Assembly (NCBI GenBank): GCA_934169775.1
Contig: CAKPOI010000018.1
Location: 1 to 28,279 of the forward strand
DNA from: an uncultured Clostridia bacterium
GTDB lineage: Bacteria > Bacillota > Clostridia > TANB77 > CAG-508
Direction of reading: 5' to 3'
DNA: 28,279 nucleotides
Of this stretch, positions 1 to 8,155 are shown one piece after another. The translations under genes were made by a program, and so were the position numbers. Numbering within the stretch: position 1 is the first letter of the stretch; every line of letters begins with the position of its first letter. The notes under the pieces are model-generated. The model was given only the letters and a program-made list of their open reading frames with translations. It was not told the origin of the DNA and made no database searches.

Positions 1-486
1 ACATATTCTATCTCTTATTATAAAATAAAAGTAAATTTATTGGTAGTAATAAACTACATATTTATAGTACCAATAGACTTAGTAAAATTCAAGAAATTAG
101 GTGAAAATCCAGATTATGCTGCTTTAAATTCTTGGATCAAATTTATTGAAAGTCCTGAGGTGATTGATATGTCTAATAAAGAAATTGTTAAAGCAAAAAA
201 AGTATTAGAAGAAATTAGTCAAGATGAGCATGAGCGTTGTTTAGCAGAACTTAGAGAAAAGTATATTTTAGATCAAAATGCTATAGAAGCTGCTGGCTTT
301 GATAGAGGTATGGAAGAAGGCAAAAGAGATGGTTTAAAACAGGGGCTAGAACAAGGCTTAGAACAAGGTATACAAAAAGAAAAATTAGAAATTGCAAAAA
401 AAATGTTAGAAAATAATTTTTCGATAGATGTCATCAGTAATATTACTAATTTATCTGTTGAAGAATTAAATAAATTAAAAAATTAA
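1..486 (+). CDS. Rpn-family recombination-promoting nuclease/putative transposase, C-terminal part
   Basis: The frame is open from the window edge to a stop at 484-486, so the gene probably begins outside the window; the first in-window start would be a TTG at 40. The visible part matches the C-terminal region of PD-(D/E)XK nuclease family transposases (Rpn/YhgA type). It has a motif like 'DLVKFKKLGEN', a helical segment around 'NSWIKFIESPE', and the characteristic tail with Gly-Leu-Glu-Gln repeats ('GLEQGLEQGIQKEK') followed by a short helix-turn-helix-like end. In this family the catalytic nuclease core lies N-terminal and is not visible here. The upstream residues are Ile/Tyr/Lys-rich and do not clearly continue the family, so the copy may be truncated or decayed rather than simply cut by the window. 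A strong hairpin terminator follows. Confidence 0.7.
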   Translation, partial: TYSISYYKIKVNLLVVINYIFIVPIDLVKFKKLGENPDYAALNSWIKFIESPEVIDMSNKEIVKAKKVLEEISQDEHERCLAELREKYILDQNAIEAAGFDRGMEEGKRDGLKQGLEQGLEQGIQKEKLEIAKKMLENNFSIDVISNITNLSVEELNKLKN

Positions 487-511
487 TTAAACTATAGTTT
501 GAAATATAATT

Positions 512-563
512 GAATGCACAGTATTAAAAAATAATAATATACTATGCATTCTTTATTTTATTC
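512..563 (+). terminator. Rho-independent terminator after the Rpn-type gene
   Basis: The arms GAATGCACAGTAT (from 512) and ATACTATGCATTC (to 551) pair with one mismatch and are followed by a T-rich tail (552-563). It lies between the plus-strand Rpn gene and the end of the minus-strand ytfJ gene and may serve both directions. Confidence 0.7.
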
Positions 564-626
564 TATAAAATTTTATTGATAGAACAAAAGCGGACCTTAA
601 TAACATTAGTACTTATTAAAACATTT

Positions 627-1212
627 TTACATGTCGCTTTCTTCTTCATCATTTTCATTTTTTGGTGTTTCATCATACTCAAACTCATATGTTATCTCAT
701 CTGGTGTTTCATAATCCTTTTTTGTTTTCACACCATTTTCATTTCCTTTTTTATTCTTTTTGCCCATTTCTTTTATTATCTTTTCTGTTGTATCTTTTTT
801 ATTTTGAATACAACGATTCATCATCTGGTTAGTTTTTTCTATTAAATCTGGCATATAATCAATAAGTCTATCTAAGCTAGATGAATGATTTACAGGTATT
901 AATCTTACATTATCTGTAGTTATAACTAAAAACGCAATTGGATTAATTGTAACACCTGCTCCGGCTTCCTCCGCCAAAAGGTAATCTGTATTGAATTGCT
1001 TCCTCTTTATCTGCTTTTTTATATTCATCAATTGTTTCTCCTTTAAATTCACTTCCTCCTGCTGCAAAGCCAAATGATACCTTTGAAATTGGTATAATTA
1101 CAATGTTATTAGATGTTTCAATAGGTTCACCTATTATAGTATTTACATCTATCATATCTTGTATGCTATTCATAGCAGTTGTCATAAGCCCCTCTATTGG
1201 ATGTTCGCTCAT
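627..1212 (-). CDS. ytfJ: GerW/YtfJ family sporulation protein, read through a +1 frameshift at a CGG codon
   Basis: Start ATG at 1212 with AAGGAG upstream. Residues 1-83 carry the family hallmarks MSEHPIEGLMTTAM, 'DVNTIIGEPIET', 'VIIPISKVSFGFAAGGSEF' and 'LPFGGGS'. The zero frame then reads CGG (C at 963) and stops six codons later. Skipping that one C gives GGA GCA GGT and continues as 'GAGVTINPIAFLVI..VRLIPV', exactly the conserved second half. The restored protein is about 194 aa, ending in a Lys/Glu-rich tail. YtfJ-type proteins are made during sporulation; GerW is needed for spore germination in Bacillus. The gene overlaps the end of the DUF2953 gene by 47 nt, a common ytfI-ytfJ arrangement. 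The break could be a programmed shift, a pseudogene or an assembly error. The same pattern recurs in spoIIIAB and the M23 gene. Confidence 0.85.
961..963 (-). other. CGG +1 frameshift site in ytfJ
   Basis: The mRNA reads AGC CGG AGC in the zero frame. Conserved protein sequence resumes if one C is skipped (AGC, skip C, GGA GCA). A Shine-Dalgarno-like GGAGG, which also encodes conserved glycines, lies four nucleotides before the CGG, as in some +1 shift sites such as prfB. Confidence 0.6.
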
Positions 1213-1801
1213 TTTTATACACTCTCCTTTTCTTTTTTAATATACATATTGTGTTTATAATATGTATCATTTTTACATTAAATATACCATTTAATTCAAA
1301 TTTAATAATATTTTTATTTTCATATATTGGTTTCACTTTAAAATTTCTTTTTACTATAAAAACTAAAATTGTACTTATTACCGGGATAATAAAACTTGTT
1401 AACATAACATTTTCTGTACCTATATCTATTTTTAAGTCAACATTTTTTACTTCTAATTTTATATTTTTATATATTTCTGGAATCAATTTTTTTAAATCAT
1501 ATTTTTTCTCCATTTCTATTGCTTTTGCAAAATCTTGTTTTTTTATTTTTTCTTCTATTTTTTGTTTTATTTGTGTCTTTTTATTTAATTTTTCAATTTT
1601 TGCCTTGTTTATTTTTAATTTAAATATTGGTATTTTTTCTAATGTTAATATCTTTATTATTATTTGGTAATTGTTTTCTAAACGTCTTCCCTTCAATTCT
1701 TCTGAATTATATTTTATGTGTTTTACTTTTACTTGAATTTGTAAAGTTATTATAAAAATAAAAAAAATGGAAATAATAAGTATTATTTTTAGGAATAGCA
1801 T
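1166..1801 (-). CDS. DUF2953 domain protein (YtfI-like), sporulation-associated
   Basis: 211 aa with one N-terminal transmembrane helix (about residues 2-21), a very Lys/Ile-rich middle, and a C-terminal hydrophobic stretch (about 128-150, 'SFIIPVISTILVFIV') followed by 'IKFELNGIFNVKMIHIINT'. This matches DUF2953 proteins, which sit beside ytfJ in many Firmicutes. No enzymatic motif is visible and the biochemical role is unknown. It lies downstream of scpA in the recA operon and overlaps the ytfJ start. In related genomes scpB usually lies between scpA and this gene; here only about 96 non-coding bases separate them. The call rests on sequence character plus context. Confidence 0.75.
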   Translation of the reverse strand: MLFLKIILIISIFFIFIITLQIQVKVKHIKYNSEELKGRRLENNYQIIIKILTLEKIPIFKLKINKAKIEKLNKKTQIKQKIEEKIKKQDFAKAIEMEKKYDLKKLIPEIYKNIKLEVKNVDLKIDIGTENVMLTSFIIPVISTILVFIVKRNFKVKPIYENKNIIKFELNGIFNVKMIHIINTICILKKKRRVYKNERTSNRGAYDNCYE

Positions 1802-1897
1802 TTTCTTCGCCTTCTTCCTTTTTATCTTTTACTTATTATTTCCATTTTTTTCTTTTTTATTCTTTTTTTAGAAAAATATACAATTTTTTCAATTTAC

Positions 1898-2653
1898 CTA
1901 AGATTTATTAACTTTTTTCTCTACTACAATATCACCAAATATCTCTTCTTGTAATGTTTGAACTTTATTTCTTCTTGATAATTCCAATAATCCACTAAAT
2001 GCTGTTACTACTTCTTGTTTATTTTTTTGTTTTAAAGAAAACATTCTATTAAATACAAATCTTTTTTGTTTTACTAGGACTTTAAACATTTCTTTTACTT
2101 TACTAGCTACAGTATAATTTTCTACTAATGCTATTTTTTCAATGTTTTTTGCGTTTTGGTTTAATCTTTGATTTGTCCTTTCCACTAATGCTGAATATAT
2201 TTGTGGTATTTTTTCTTTATCATATTCTTTTTCTAATTTTCTTTTTGGCAATTTTAGTTCTTCTTGATTTTTTTCTATCATCTTTGAAAATTTTGAGTAA
2301 TTTTCTTTAAATACTTTAGTCATTTCTTTATATTTTTTATATTCTATAATTCTTCTTATTAATTCTTCTTCAGTTAATTCTTCTGTTTCATCTTCCTGTT
2401 TTGGCAATAACTTTTTTGATTTAAGATATAATAATGAAGATGCCATTATTAAAAATTCACTTGCTATTTCTAAATTCATTTCTTCCATAGCATTTAAGTA
2501 TTCTATGTATTGATCTGTTATTTCAGTTAAGTTTATATCATATATATTCATTTTATTTTTCTCTATTAGAAATATTAATAAATCTAATGGCCCTTCAAAA
2601 TTATCTATTTTTATAGAATATTTTTTTGTTTCTAAAGTTAAGATTGTTGGCAT
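1898..2653 (-). CDS. scpA: Segregation and condensation protein A
   Basis: 251 aa kleisin subunit of the SMC-ScpA-ScpB condensin that compacts and segregates the chromosome. The N-terminal SMC-binding domain is recognisable from 'IDNFEGPLDLLIFLIEKNKMN', then 'EITDQYIEYLNAM', 'EFLIMASSLLYLKSKKLLP' and an acidic stretch. The C-terminal winged-helix end has 'VVTAFSGLLELSRRNKVQTLQ'. Length is normal. The ATG at 2653 starts only two nucleotides after the recX stop, and the GAAGGA overlapping the end of recX acts as ribosome binding site, so the two are likely translationally coupled. The usual partner scpB is not next to it and not elsewhere in the window. Confidence 0.95.
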   Translation of the reverse strand: MPTILTLETKKYSIKIDNFEGPLDLLIFLIEKNKMNIYDINLTEITDQYIEYLNAMEEMNLEIASEFLIMASSLLYLKSKKLLPKQEDETEELTEEELIRRIIEYKKYKEMTKVFKENYSKFSKMIEKNQEELKLPKRKLEKEYDKEKIPQIYSALVERTNQRLNQNAKNIEKIALVENYTVASKVKEMFKVLVKQKRFVFNRMFSLKQKNKQEVVTAFSGLLELSRRNKVQTLQEEIFGDIVVEKKVNKS

Positions 2654-2655
2654 AA

Positions 2656-3111
2656 TTATCCTTCTTCCATTTCTGATATTGCTTTTCTGATATTTTCTGT
2701 TTTATATCCTTTTTTCATAAGATATTGTATTATTTCTTCTGGTTCTGCTGAGCCTTGTTTCTTATACAATATATTTGCTGCTGATTTTTTTTCGTATTCT
2801 TCTAACTCTTCTCTATTATCATACATATAATTTTCAATGTCGTCCTTATCTAAACCTTTTGCCATCAGTTTATATTTTAATTCTCTAATAGATAAGTTTT
2901 TTAATGCTTTATAATTATTTATAGTTTTTTCTATGTATTCAACATCATTTATATATTTTGCTTCTTTTAAATAATCTATAATATCATTTAATAAGTCTTC
3001 TGGCATTGTTTTAGCAAATTTATTCCTGACTTCTTGTTCTGTTCTTTTTTTGAATAAGATATATTTTAACACCTTTGTTTTTTGCTGATCAAATTCCTCT
3101 ATATTGTACAT
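2656..3111 (-). CDS. recX: Regulatory protein RecX
   Basis: 151 aa modulator of RecA filament activity in the cytoplasm. It shows the three-helix repeat architecture of the family: 'VLKYILFKKRTEQEVRNKF', 'YLKEAKYINDVEYIEKTI', 'KNLSIRELKYKLMAKGLDK' and 'IIQYLMKKGYKTENIRKAI'. The ATG at 3111 has AAGGAG at good spacing and starts 14 nt after the recA stop. The recA-recX order on one transcript is the classic arrangement, in which RecX limits RecA. Confidence 0.93.
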   Translation of the reverse strand: MYNIEEFDQQKTKVLKYILFKKRTEQEVRNKFAKTMPEDLLNDIIDYLKEAKYINDVEYIEKTINNYKALKNLSIRELKYKLMAKGLDKDDIENYMYDNREELEEYEKKSAANILYKKQGSAEPEEIIQYLMKKGYKTENIRKAISEMEEG

Positions 3112-3125
3112 TATAACTCCTTATA

Positions 3126-4178
3126 TTATTCTTCTCCATCATCCATGTCTATTTCTGGTATTTCTTCTCCTAAGCTTTCTTCAAATGCCTTTTCTGCATT
3201 TGCTCTTACTTTGCTTTCTACTTCATCTAGTATTTCTGGATTTTGTTTTAAGTATTTCTTTACATTTTCTCTACCTTGTCCAATTCTTTCTCCATTATAG
3301 CTAAACCAAGAGCCACTCTTTTCTATTATGTCCATATTTACAGCCATATCTAATATATTTCCTGCTCTTGAAATACCTTCTCCATATACTATGTCAAATT
3401 CTGCCTCTCTGAATGGTGGTGCTACTTTATTTTTTACTACTTTTACTCTTGTTCTGCTTCCTTTTATTTCTCCATCTTGTTTAATGTTTTCTGTTTTTCT
3501 TATATCTAATCTAACTGATGCATAGAATTTTAATGCTCTTCCTCCTGTTGTTGTTTCTGGATTTCCAAACATTACTCCTATTTTTTCTCTTAATTGATTT
3601 ATAAATATTAAAACTGTTTTTGATTTATTGATAGCTCCAGCAAGTTTACGTAACGCTTGAGACATTAATCTTGCTTGTAATCCCATATGAGAATCTCCCA
3701 TATCTCCATCAATTTCTGCTTTTGGTACTAATGCTGCAACAGAGTCTACTACAATTACATCTAATGCTCCACTTCTTACTAAACTTTCTGTTATTTCTAA
3801 CGCTTGTTCACCTGTATCTGGTTGTGAAACTATTAAATTATCTATATCTACTCCTAATTTTTTAGCATATACTGGGTCTAATGCATGTTCTGCATCTATA
3901 AATGCTGCTTCTCCACCTTCTTTTTGTGCTTCTGCCACTACATGTAATGCTAATGTTGTTTTTCCAGATGACTCTGGCCCATATATTTCTATTATTCTTC
4001 CACGTGGAAGTCCGCCAATTCCTAGAGCCATATCCAAGCTTAATGCTCCTGTTGGAATTGCTTCTACTTCCATTGCTTTGTAATCTCCTAATTTCATTAC
4101 AGAACCTTTTCCGAATTGTTTTTCAATTTGGCTTAGTGCTGTTTCTAGTGCTTTTTTCTTGTCTATATTTTCTGCCAT
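3126..4178 (-). CDS. recA: Recombinase RecA
   Basis: 350 aa DNA strand-exchange ATPase of homologous recombination and SOS induction. Walker A GPESSGKT is at residues 67-74. Other recognisable signatures are 'GKGSVMKLGD', 'PTGALSLDMALGIGGLPRGR', 'FIDAEHALDP', the L1/L2 loop regions ('DSHMGLQARLMSQALRK', 'MFGNPETTTGGRALKF'), and an acidic tail ending DMDDGEE. The start at 4178 (MAENIDKKKALETAL) is preferred over an upstream ATG at 4235 because AAGGAGG lies just before it and the family begins there. A good sigma-A promoter lies at 4224-4251. I see no clear LexA box in the leader. Confidence 0.98.
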   Translation of the reverse strand: MAENIDKKKALETALSQIEKQFGKGSVMKLGDYKAMEVEAIPTGALSLDMALGIGGLPRGRIIEIYGPESSGKTTLALHVVAEAQKEGGEAAFIDAEHALDPVYAKKLGVDIDNLIVSQPDTGEQALEITESLVRSGALDVIVVDSVAALVPKAEIDGDMGDSHMGLQARLMSQALRKLAGAINKSKTVLIFINQLREKIGVMFGNPETTTGGRALKFYASVRLDIRKTENIKQDGEIKGSRTRVKVVKNKVAPPFREAEFDIVYGEGISRAGNILDMAVNMDIIEKSGSWFSYNGERIGQGRENVKKYLKQNPEILDEVESKVRANAEKAFEESLGEEIPEIDMDDGEE

Positions 4179-4223
4179 TATTTTTTCCTCCTTATTTTTA
4201 TAAAACTTTTGTTTGATAAATGT

Positions 4224-4251
4224 ATTATATACCAAATTTTTGTTTTGTCAA
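4224..4251 (-). promoter_or_regulatory. Sigma-A promoter of the recA operon
   Basis: Read on the minus strand: TTGACA (4251-4246), a 16-nt spacer, TATAAT (4229-4224), about 45 nt upstream of the recA start. It implies that recA-recX-scpA-DUF2953-ytfJ has its own transcription start, separate from the gene at 4267-5841. Confidence 0.75.
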
Positions 4252-4266
4252 TACTTTTTCAAAAAT

Positions 4267-5841
4267 TTATTTATACCAGTCTGATACATGATAAAATATA
4301 CTATACCAATTTGGCGTTACATCGCCTTTTAAACCTGTATTATAAGCTACAGTAAACTTATTATTATATAAACTTATATATGGTATATCTTCTTTATAAA
4401 TTTCTGCTAATTTTTTATATTTATTTGTTAATGTGCTTTCATCTGTTGTATTTTTTACTTCATTCATTATTGATTTCACTTCGTCATTTTGATAATTTGC
4501 CATATTATTATCACCTAAAAATGTTGTTAAATCTGGTGTTAATGAAAGATTTATACTACATAAAATCATATCATAATTTTTAGTATTTATGCTATTATAA
4601 TATTGCTCATCAGTTAATTGTACTACACTTACGTGTATTCCTTGATTTTCTAGCTGTGCAGCAATATTTTGTGCAACTGCTACTCTTGTTGAATCACTTG
4701 CTCTTACTGCAAGACTTAATTGCAATTTTTGTGTTTTGTAGTTTTCAATTTTTTGCCAATAGTTGCTTTTGTATGTCCATCCACCATCTATTAAAATTTT
4801 TTTAGCTTGATCTGGATTATATCCTGCACTTGCATCTTGTTCTTGATAAATCCATGAACCATAATCTAATGGAAAACTTGAAGTGAAATACTGATTGTTA
4901 AATATATTTGATACTATATTAGTTTTATCTATAGAATATGATATTGCTTTTCTTACTTCTTTTCTTGATAGAAAATTATTCGCATTATTTAAAGCTAAAA
5001 ATACATGTTCTCTACCTTTCATTTCTTTTTTTGCATATCCTATAGTTCCTATATATTCTTGTAAATTGCTATTATCTGTATCTATTATATCTATGTTTCC
5101 CATTTTAAAACTATTATATAGCTCTGCTAGTGATGAGTATAGATTTATTGTTATTTTTGTTAATGTTAGATTCGTTTTTGTGTTCCACCAATTATTGTTT
5201 TTTTCCAAAGTTAAATGGGTTGATTGTACATCTGTATATTTATACATTCCAGTCCCTACTGGTACTATTCCGGCATTAAATTGCTTATCTTGAAAAAATT
5301 GACTTGACATTATTGGAAATGTTAATTGATATTCAAAAAATGGAACTTCTTTGTTTAAATTTATTTTTAATGTGTAATCATCTGTTATATCTATACTATC
5401 AATGTTTTGCACTTGTGATGTATATATTGAATTTGAATTTTTTATTGCATCTATTGTGAATTTTACATCATCTGCTGTGAATTTTTCTCCGTCTGCCCAT
5501 CTTACATTTTCTTTTAATTTTATTATATAAGTTGTTGCATTTTGTTTTGCCCATTCTTTTGCCAGACATCCTTCTGCTTTGTAATCTGATGTAATTTGAA
5601 TTAATGGTTCATATACTAATTTTGATATGTCTTGTATGTTTTTGTTTTGACTTAATATTGGATTTGTGCTATCTAGTGATGCTACTCCTAATGTAAGCTC
5701 TGTTATTTTCTTTTCTTCTGTTCCTACTGTTGCTTGCTCTTGCTCGTCCTTTTTTTCTTCTGTTTTTATTTTGTATACTGCAAAAACCATTATGCATATG
5801 ACAAATATTGCAAATATGTACTTGAAAAAATTGGATTTCAT
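4267..5841 (-). CDS. Peptide/solute-binding protein, SBP_bac_5 family, membrane-anchored
   Basis: 524 aa extracytoplasmic binding protein of the ABC peptide/nickel type (family 5). Recognisable regions are 'LTLGVASLDSTNPILSQN', 'LVYEPLIQITSDYKAEGCLA', 'IIKLKENVRWADGEKFTADD', 'GTGMYKYTDVQSTHLTLEKN' and 'RKEVRKAISYSIDK'. The N-terminus is one hydrophobic helix (about residues 5-24) without a lipobox Cys ('FVICIMVFAVYKIK' does not fit L-A/S-G/A-C), so it looks like an uncleaved anchor rather than a lipoprotein. No permease or ATPase genes flank it, so either its transporter is elsewhere or it has a sensing or scavenging role. The substrate cannot be told from sequence. Confidence 0.88.
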   Translation of the reverse strand: MKSNFFKYIFAIFVICIMVFAVYKIKTEEKKDEQEQATVGTEEKKITELTLGVASLDSTNPILSQNKNIQDISKLVYEPLIQITSDYKAEGCLAKEWAKQNATTYIIKLKENVRWADGEKFTADDVKFTIDAIKNSNSIYTSQVQNIDSIDITDDYTLKINLNKEVPFFEYQLTFPIMSSQFFQDKQFNAGIVPVGTGMYKYTDVQSTHLTLEKNNNWWNTKTNLTLTKITINLYSSLAELYNSFKMGNIDIIDTDNSNLQEYIGTIGYAKKEMKGREHVFLALNNANNFLSRKEVRKAISYSIDKTNIVSNIFNNQYFTSSFPLDYGSWIYQEQDASAGYNPDQAKKILIDGGWTYKSNYWQKIENYKTQKLQLSLAVRASDSTRVAVAQNIAAQLENQGIHVSVVQLTDEQYYNSINTKNYDMILCSINLSLTPDLTTFLGDNNMANYQNDEVKSIMNEVKNTTDESTLTNKYKKLAEIYKEDIPYISLYNNKFTVAYNTGLKGDVTPNWYSIFYHVSDWYK

Positions 5842-5898
5842 GTTTGATCACTTTCCTTTTCTTTGCAATTTTATTTTTTTCTTCTATCTTTCTTCCAT

Positions 5899-5927
5899 AT
5901 AATACATGATTTTTGTTTTTTTTTCAA
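5899..5927 (-). promoter_or_regulatory. Probable sigma-A promoter of the binding-protein gene
   Basis: Read on the minus strand: TTGAAA (5927-5922), a 17-nt spacer, TATTAT (5904-5899), about 60 nt upstream of the ATG at 5841. Confidence 0.55.
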
Positions 5928-5979
5928 GTTTTATGTGAATTTTTTTATAAAACTTTGCTGTAACCCCAAAAACACCTCT

Positions 5980-6753
5980 TTACTTTAATGAAATATGTAT
6001 ATTTTCAATCTTAGCATTAAGTTCACGAGAAAGAATATTTTGAATCTGAGAAATCTCCTCCTGTTTTAATTCTTGTGCACCAATAATTGCACTAACACTT
6101 TCTCCATTAACAAAAATAACACATTTGCTAAATCCTTTAGTTGCAATTAAATTCTCACAAATCATTATACCATTTTTAGTATTATTAATCTTTTTTATTT
6201 CTTCAGAAGCTGATTGTTTTTGCGTTTCCAAAGAATTTATACCATTTAACACATTTTCATAAGATTCTAACATTTGAGAATACATTGTATCTCTTTCTAA
6301 TTTTGATTTTGAAAAATAATCATCTGATGAAACATTTGCTGTTGTTTGCTTAGTTGTTTCATTAGCTTGTGTATTATTGTTGGTTTGTTCAGTTGTACCA
6401 CTGCTATTGTTTGTTACAGTTTTATTATTCTTTTCTTCATTTTCACTTGTATTAGCATTTGCTATTTCATTAACTACATTTGCTGTATTATTTACTTCAT
6501 TTGAATTATTTTCACTCGTTGTTGTTTCTGATCCAGTTGTTGTATTATTTTCTTCTGTTGTTTCATTTACTTGACTGCTTACTAATCTTGCATCACCTAT
6601 ATTTTCTGTTCCTGCTAATTCTTCTGCTTTTGTAGTTGTTTGTAAAATATCACTTACATCATGATCTTTTGTTGTATAGTTTAAATATCCTGCTGTTACT
6701 AACATAAATGCTATTACATAAAGTAATATTTGATTTTTCTTTAGAAAATTCAT
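5980..6753 (-). CDS. spoIIIAH: Stage III sporulation protein AH
   Basis: 257 aa mother-cell membrane protein. In the family it spans the outer forespore membrane and pairs with forespore SpoIIQ to form the SpoIIIA-SpoIIQ channel. One N-terminal helix (about residues 9-25) is followed by a long low-complexity Asn/Thr/Glu linker (about 55-140). The conserved C-terminal ring-building domain has 'DDYFSKSKLERDTMYSQMLE', 'LNGINSLETQKQSASEEI', 'LIATKGFSKCVIFVNGE' and 'SVSAIIGAQELKQEEISQIQ'. The linker is conspicuously long and compositionally biased. It is the last gene of the spoIIIA operon, 141 bp after spoIIIAG. Confidence 0.93.
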   Translation of the reverse strand: MNFLKKNQILLYVIAFMLVTAGYLNYTTKDHDVSDILQTTTKAEELAGTENIGDARLVSSQVNETTEENNTTTGSETTTSENNSNEVNNTANVVNEIANANTSENEEKNNKTVTNNSSGTTEQTNNNTQANETTKQTTANVSSDDYFSKSKLERDTMYSQMLESYENVLNGINSLETQKQSASEEIKKINNTKNGIMICENLIATKGFSKCVIFVNGESVSAIIGAQELKQEEISQIQNILSRELNAKIENIHISLK

Positions 6754-6894
6754 ATGTACCTCTTTTCTGTTTTCATTCTAGAAAACTTTATTATTTTTTA
6801 TTTTAAATTTTTCCTATTCTAGTTTTTATAATTATTTAGCCAATCACCATTCTTCCATTTAGCAATAAAAATAACTTTATTTAACATTAAATTT

Positions 6895-7512
6895 CTATTG
6901 CATTTCAAAAACTTGTATTTTATGTGTTGCTAAACCTGTTGCCGCTTCTACAGCTTGAATTATATTAGTTTTCACATCAATATTGCTTGCACCTTTAGCA
7001 GTTATAATAGCACCTTCTATTTTAGGTTCAACAACCTTTTTTGTCATAGGTGTTTTTACACCATTGTTTTCCTGAAAAATAACATCCTTTTGTGAATCTG
7101 TTTCTTGCACCTTTCTAACTCCTCCAGAAGTATCTGTTTCCTCTGTTGTACTACTTTTAGAATTCTCGTTATACATAGCAACAACTTCACTAGATTCCGA
7201 ATAATTTATAAAAACATTTACATCTCCAACACCTTGTATCTTACTAAGTATAGATTCTAACTTTTGGGAGAGAGTTTGTTCTTGTGATACTTGCCCTGTT
7301 TGAATTTGAACCTGATTTGCTGCTGCCAATTTTTTATTATTATCTACTTCTTTTGTATCTTTTGATATATTTTTATCATTCCAAATTACATTTATAACCA
7401 CAATCGTTATTATCAAAACTACAACAAAAAAAACTAAATTTTCTATTTTCTTTTTGTTGTTTCCTTCCTCTTTATCCTTTTCTATAAGTTTGTTTAATTT
7501 ATCTTTAAACAT
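6895..7512 (-). CDS. spoIIIAG: Stage III sporulation protein AG
   Basis: 205 aa protein that in Bacillus forms a large ring in the intermembrane space of the SpoIIIA-SpoIIQ complex. A transmembrane helix at about residues 26-45 is followed by the ring-building region ('LSQKLESILSKIQGVGDVNVFINYSES'-type motif) and the C-terminal repeat 'EGAIITAKGASNIDVKTNII' with 'AATGLATHKIQVFEM'. Its start overlaps the end of spoIIIAF by 19 nt, with GAGGTG upstream, consistent with coupling. Confidence 0.93.
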   Translation of the reverse strand: MFKDKLNKLIEKDKEEGNNKKKIENLVFFVVVLIITIVVINVIWNDKNISKDTKEVDNNKKLAAANQVQIQTGQVSQEQTLSQKLESILSKIQGVGDVNVFINYSESSEVVAMYNENSKSSTTEETDTSGGVRKVQETDSQKDVIFQENNGVKTPMTKKVVEPKIEGAIITAKGASNIDVKTNIIQAVEAATGLATHKIQVFEMQ

Positions 7513-8111
7513 TTTTCATTCACCTCATATTCTTTAATTAAAAAATTTTTAATATTAGATATGTCCTGTGCTGATAAATTTTCATCTACATTTTTATTTT
7601 CTTGGTTACTATCACCTATTTGTACCTTCTTTATTTTTTGAACCTCTTTTACAAGTTTTTGTTGTATATCATTTTCTTCCTGTTTTTCTTCTTTTTGAAT
7701 TTCTTCATTTGATTTTTTTACCTTTAAAGTTATCTTTTTTATATTTGTATCTTCTTCTATTTTTACATCAACTTTACAATTTTCTACTACATACCCTTGT
7801 TTCTCAACCTTTTTTGTAATATCTTTTTCCAGTTCTTCTTTACAGATTTGCTTTAATCTTGTATCCATTGATGTTTGATTAACCACTTCTGTAGATACAG
7901 TTTTGCTTTTGCTATTTTCAATAACATTTTCTAATTCAAATGAAAAATCTTTTTTCACAAATGGTGACATTATATTAAACAAAATATATAATCCCATAAC
8001 TACTTTTACATATTTTTTTGTTTTATTGTTTGGAAGCAACATTTCAAATAAAGAAACTATAACTACAGCTAAAGTCAAGTTCTTGGCCCATTCACTAAAA
8101 TATGCTATCAT
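7494..8111 (-). CDS. spoIIIAF: Stage III sporulation protein AF
   Basis: 205 aa. Two N-terminal hydrophobic helices (about residues 8-28 and 34-52, 'TLAVVIVSLFEMLLPNNKTKKYVKVVMGLYIL') carry the SpoIIIAF signature. A soluble Lys/Glu-rich domain with a ring-building-like fold ('NCKVDVKIEEDTNIKKITLKV') follows. ATG at 8111 with AGAGGG upstream. It lies between spoIIIAE and spoIIIAG as expected; the protein is a component of the feeding-tube-like channel between mother cell and forespore. Confidence 0.92.
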   Translation of the reverse strand: MIAYFSEWAKNLTLAVVIVSLFEMLLPNNKTKKYVKVVMGLYILFNIMSPFVKKDFSFELENVIENSKSKTVSTEVVNQTSMDTRLKQICKEELEKDITKKVEKQGYVVENCKVDVKIEEDTNIKKITLKVKKSNEEIQKEEKQEENDIQQKLVKEVQKIKKVQIGDSNQENKNVDENLSAQDISNIKNFLIKEYEVNEKCLKIN

Positions 8112-8155
8112 TAGTATCCCTCTTTCTATTTTTAACTCTTTACTTAAAAATCAAA

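Noticed and set aside
576..845. Hydrophobic Phe/Ile-rich open frame on the plus strand
   Set aside because: Antisense shadow of the ytfJ C-terminal half; the minus strand gives conserved protein sequence. The same holds for other Leu/Phe-rich plus-strand frames opposite recA, spoIIIA, yebC, eno and recN.
4179..4266. LexA/SOS box upstream of recA
   Set aside because: No convincing GAAC-N4-GTTC-like or related palindrome; only the sigma-A promoter is clear.
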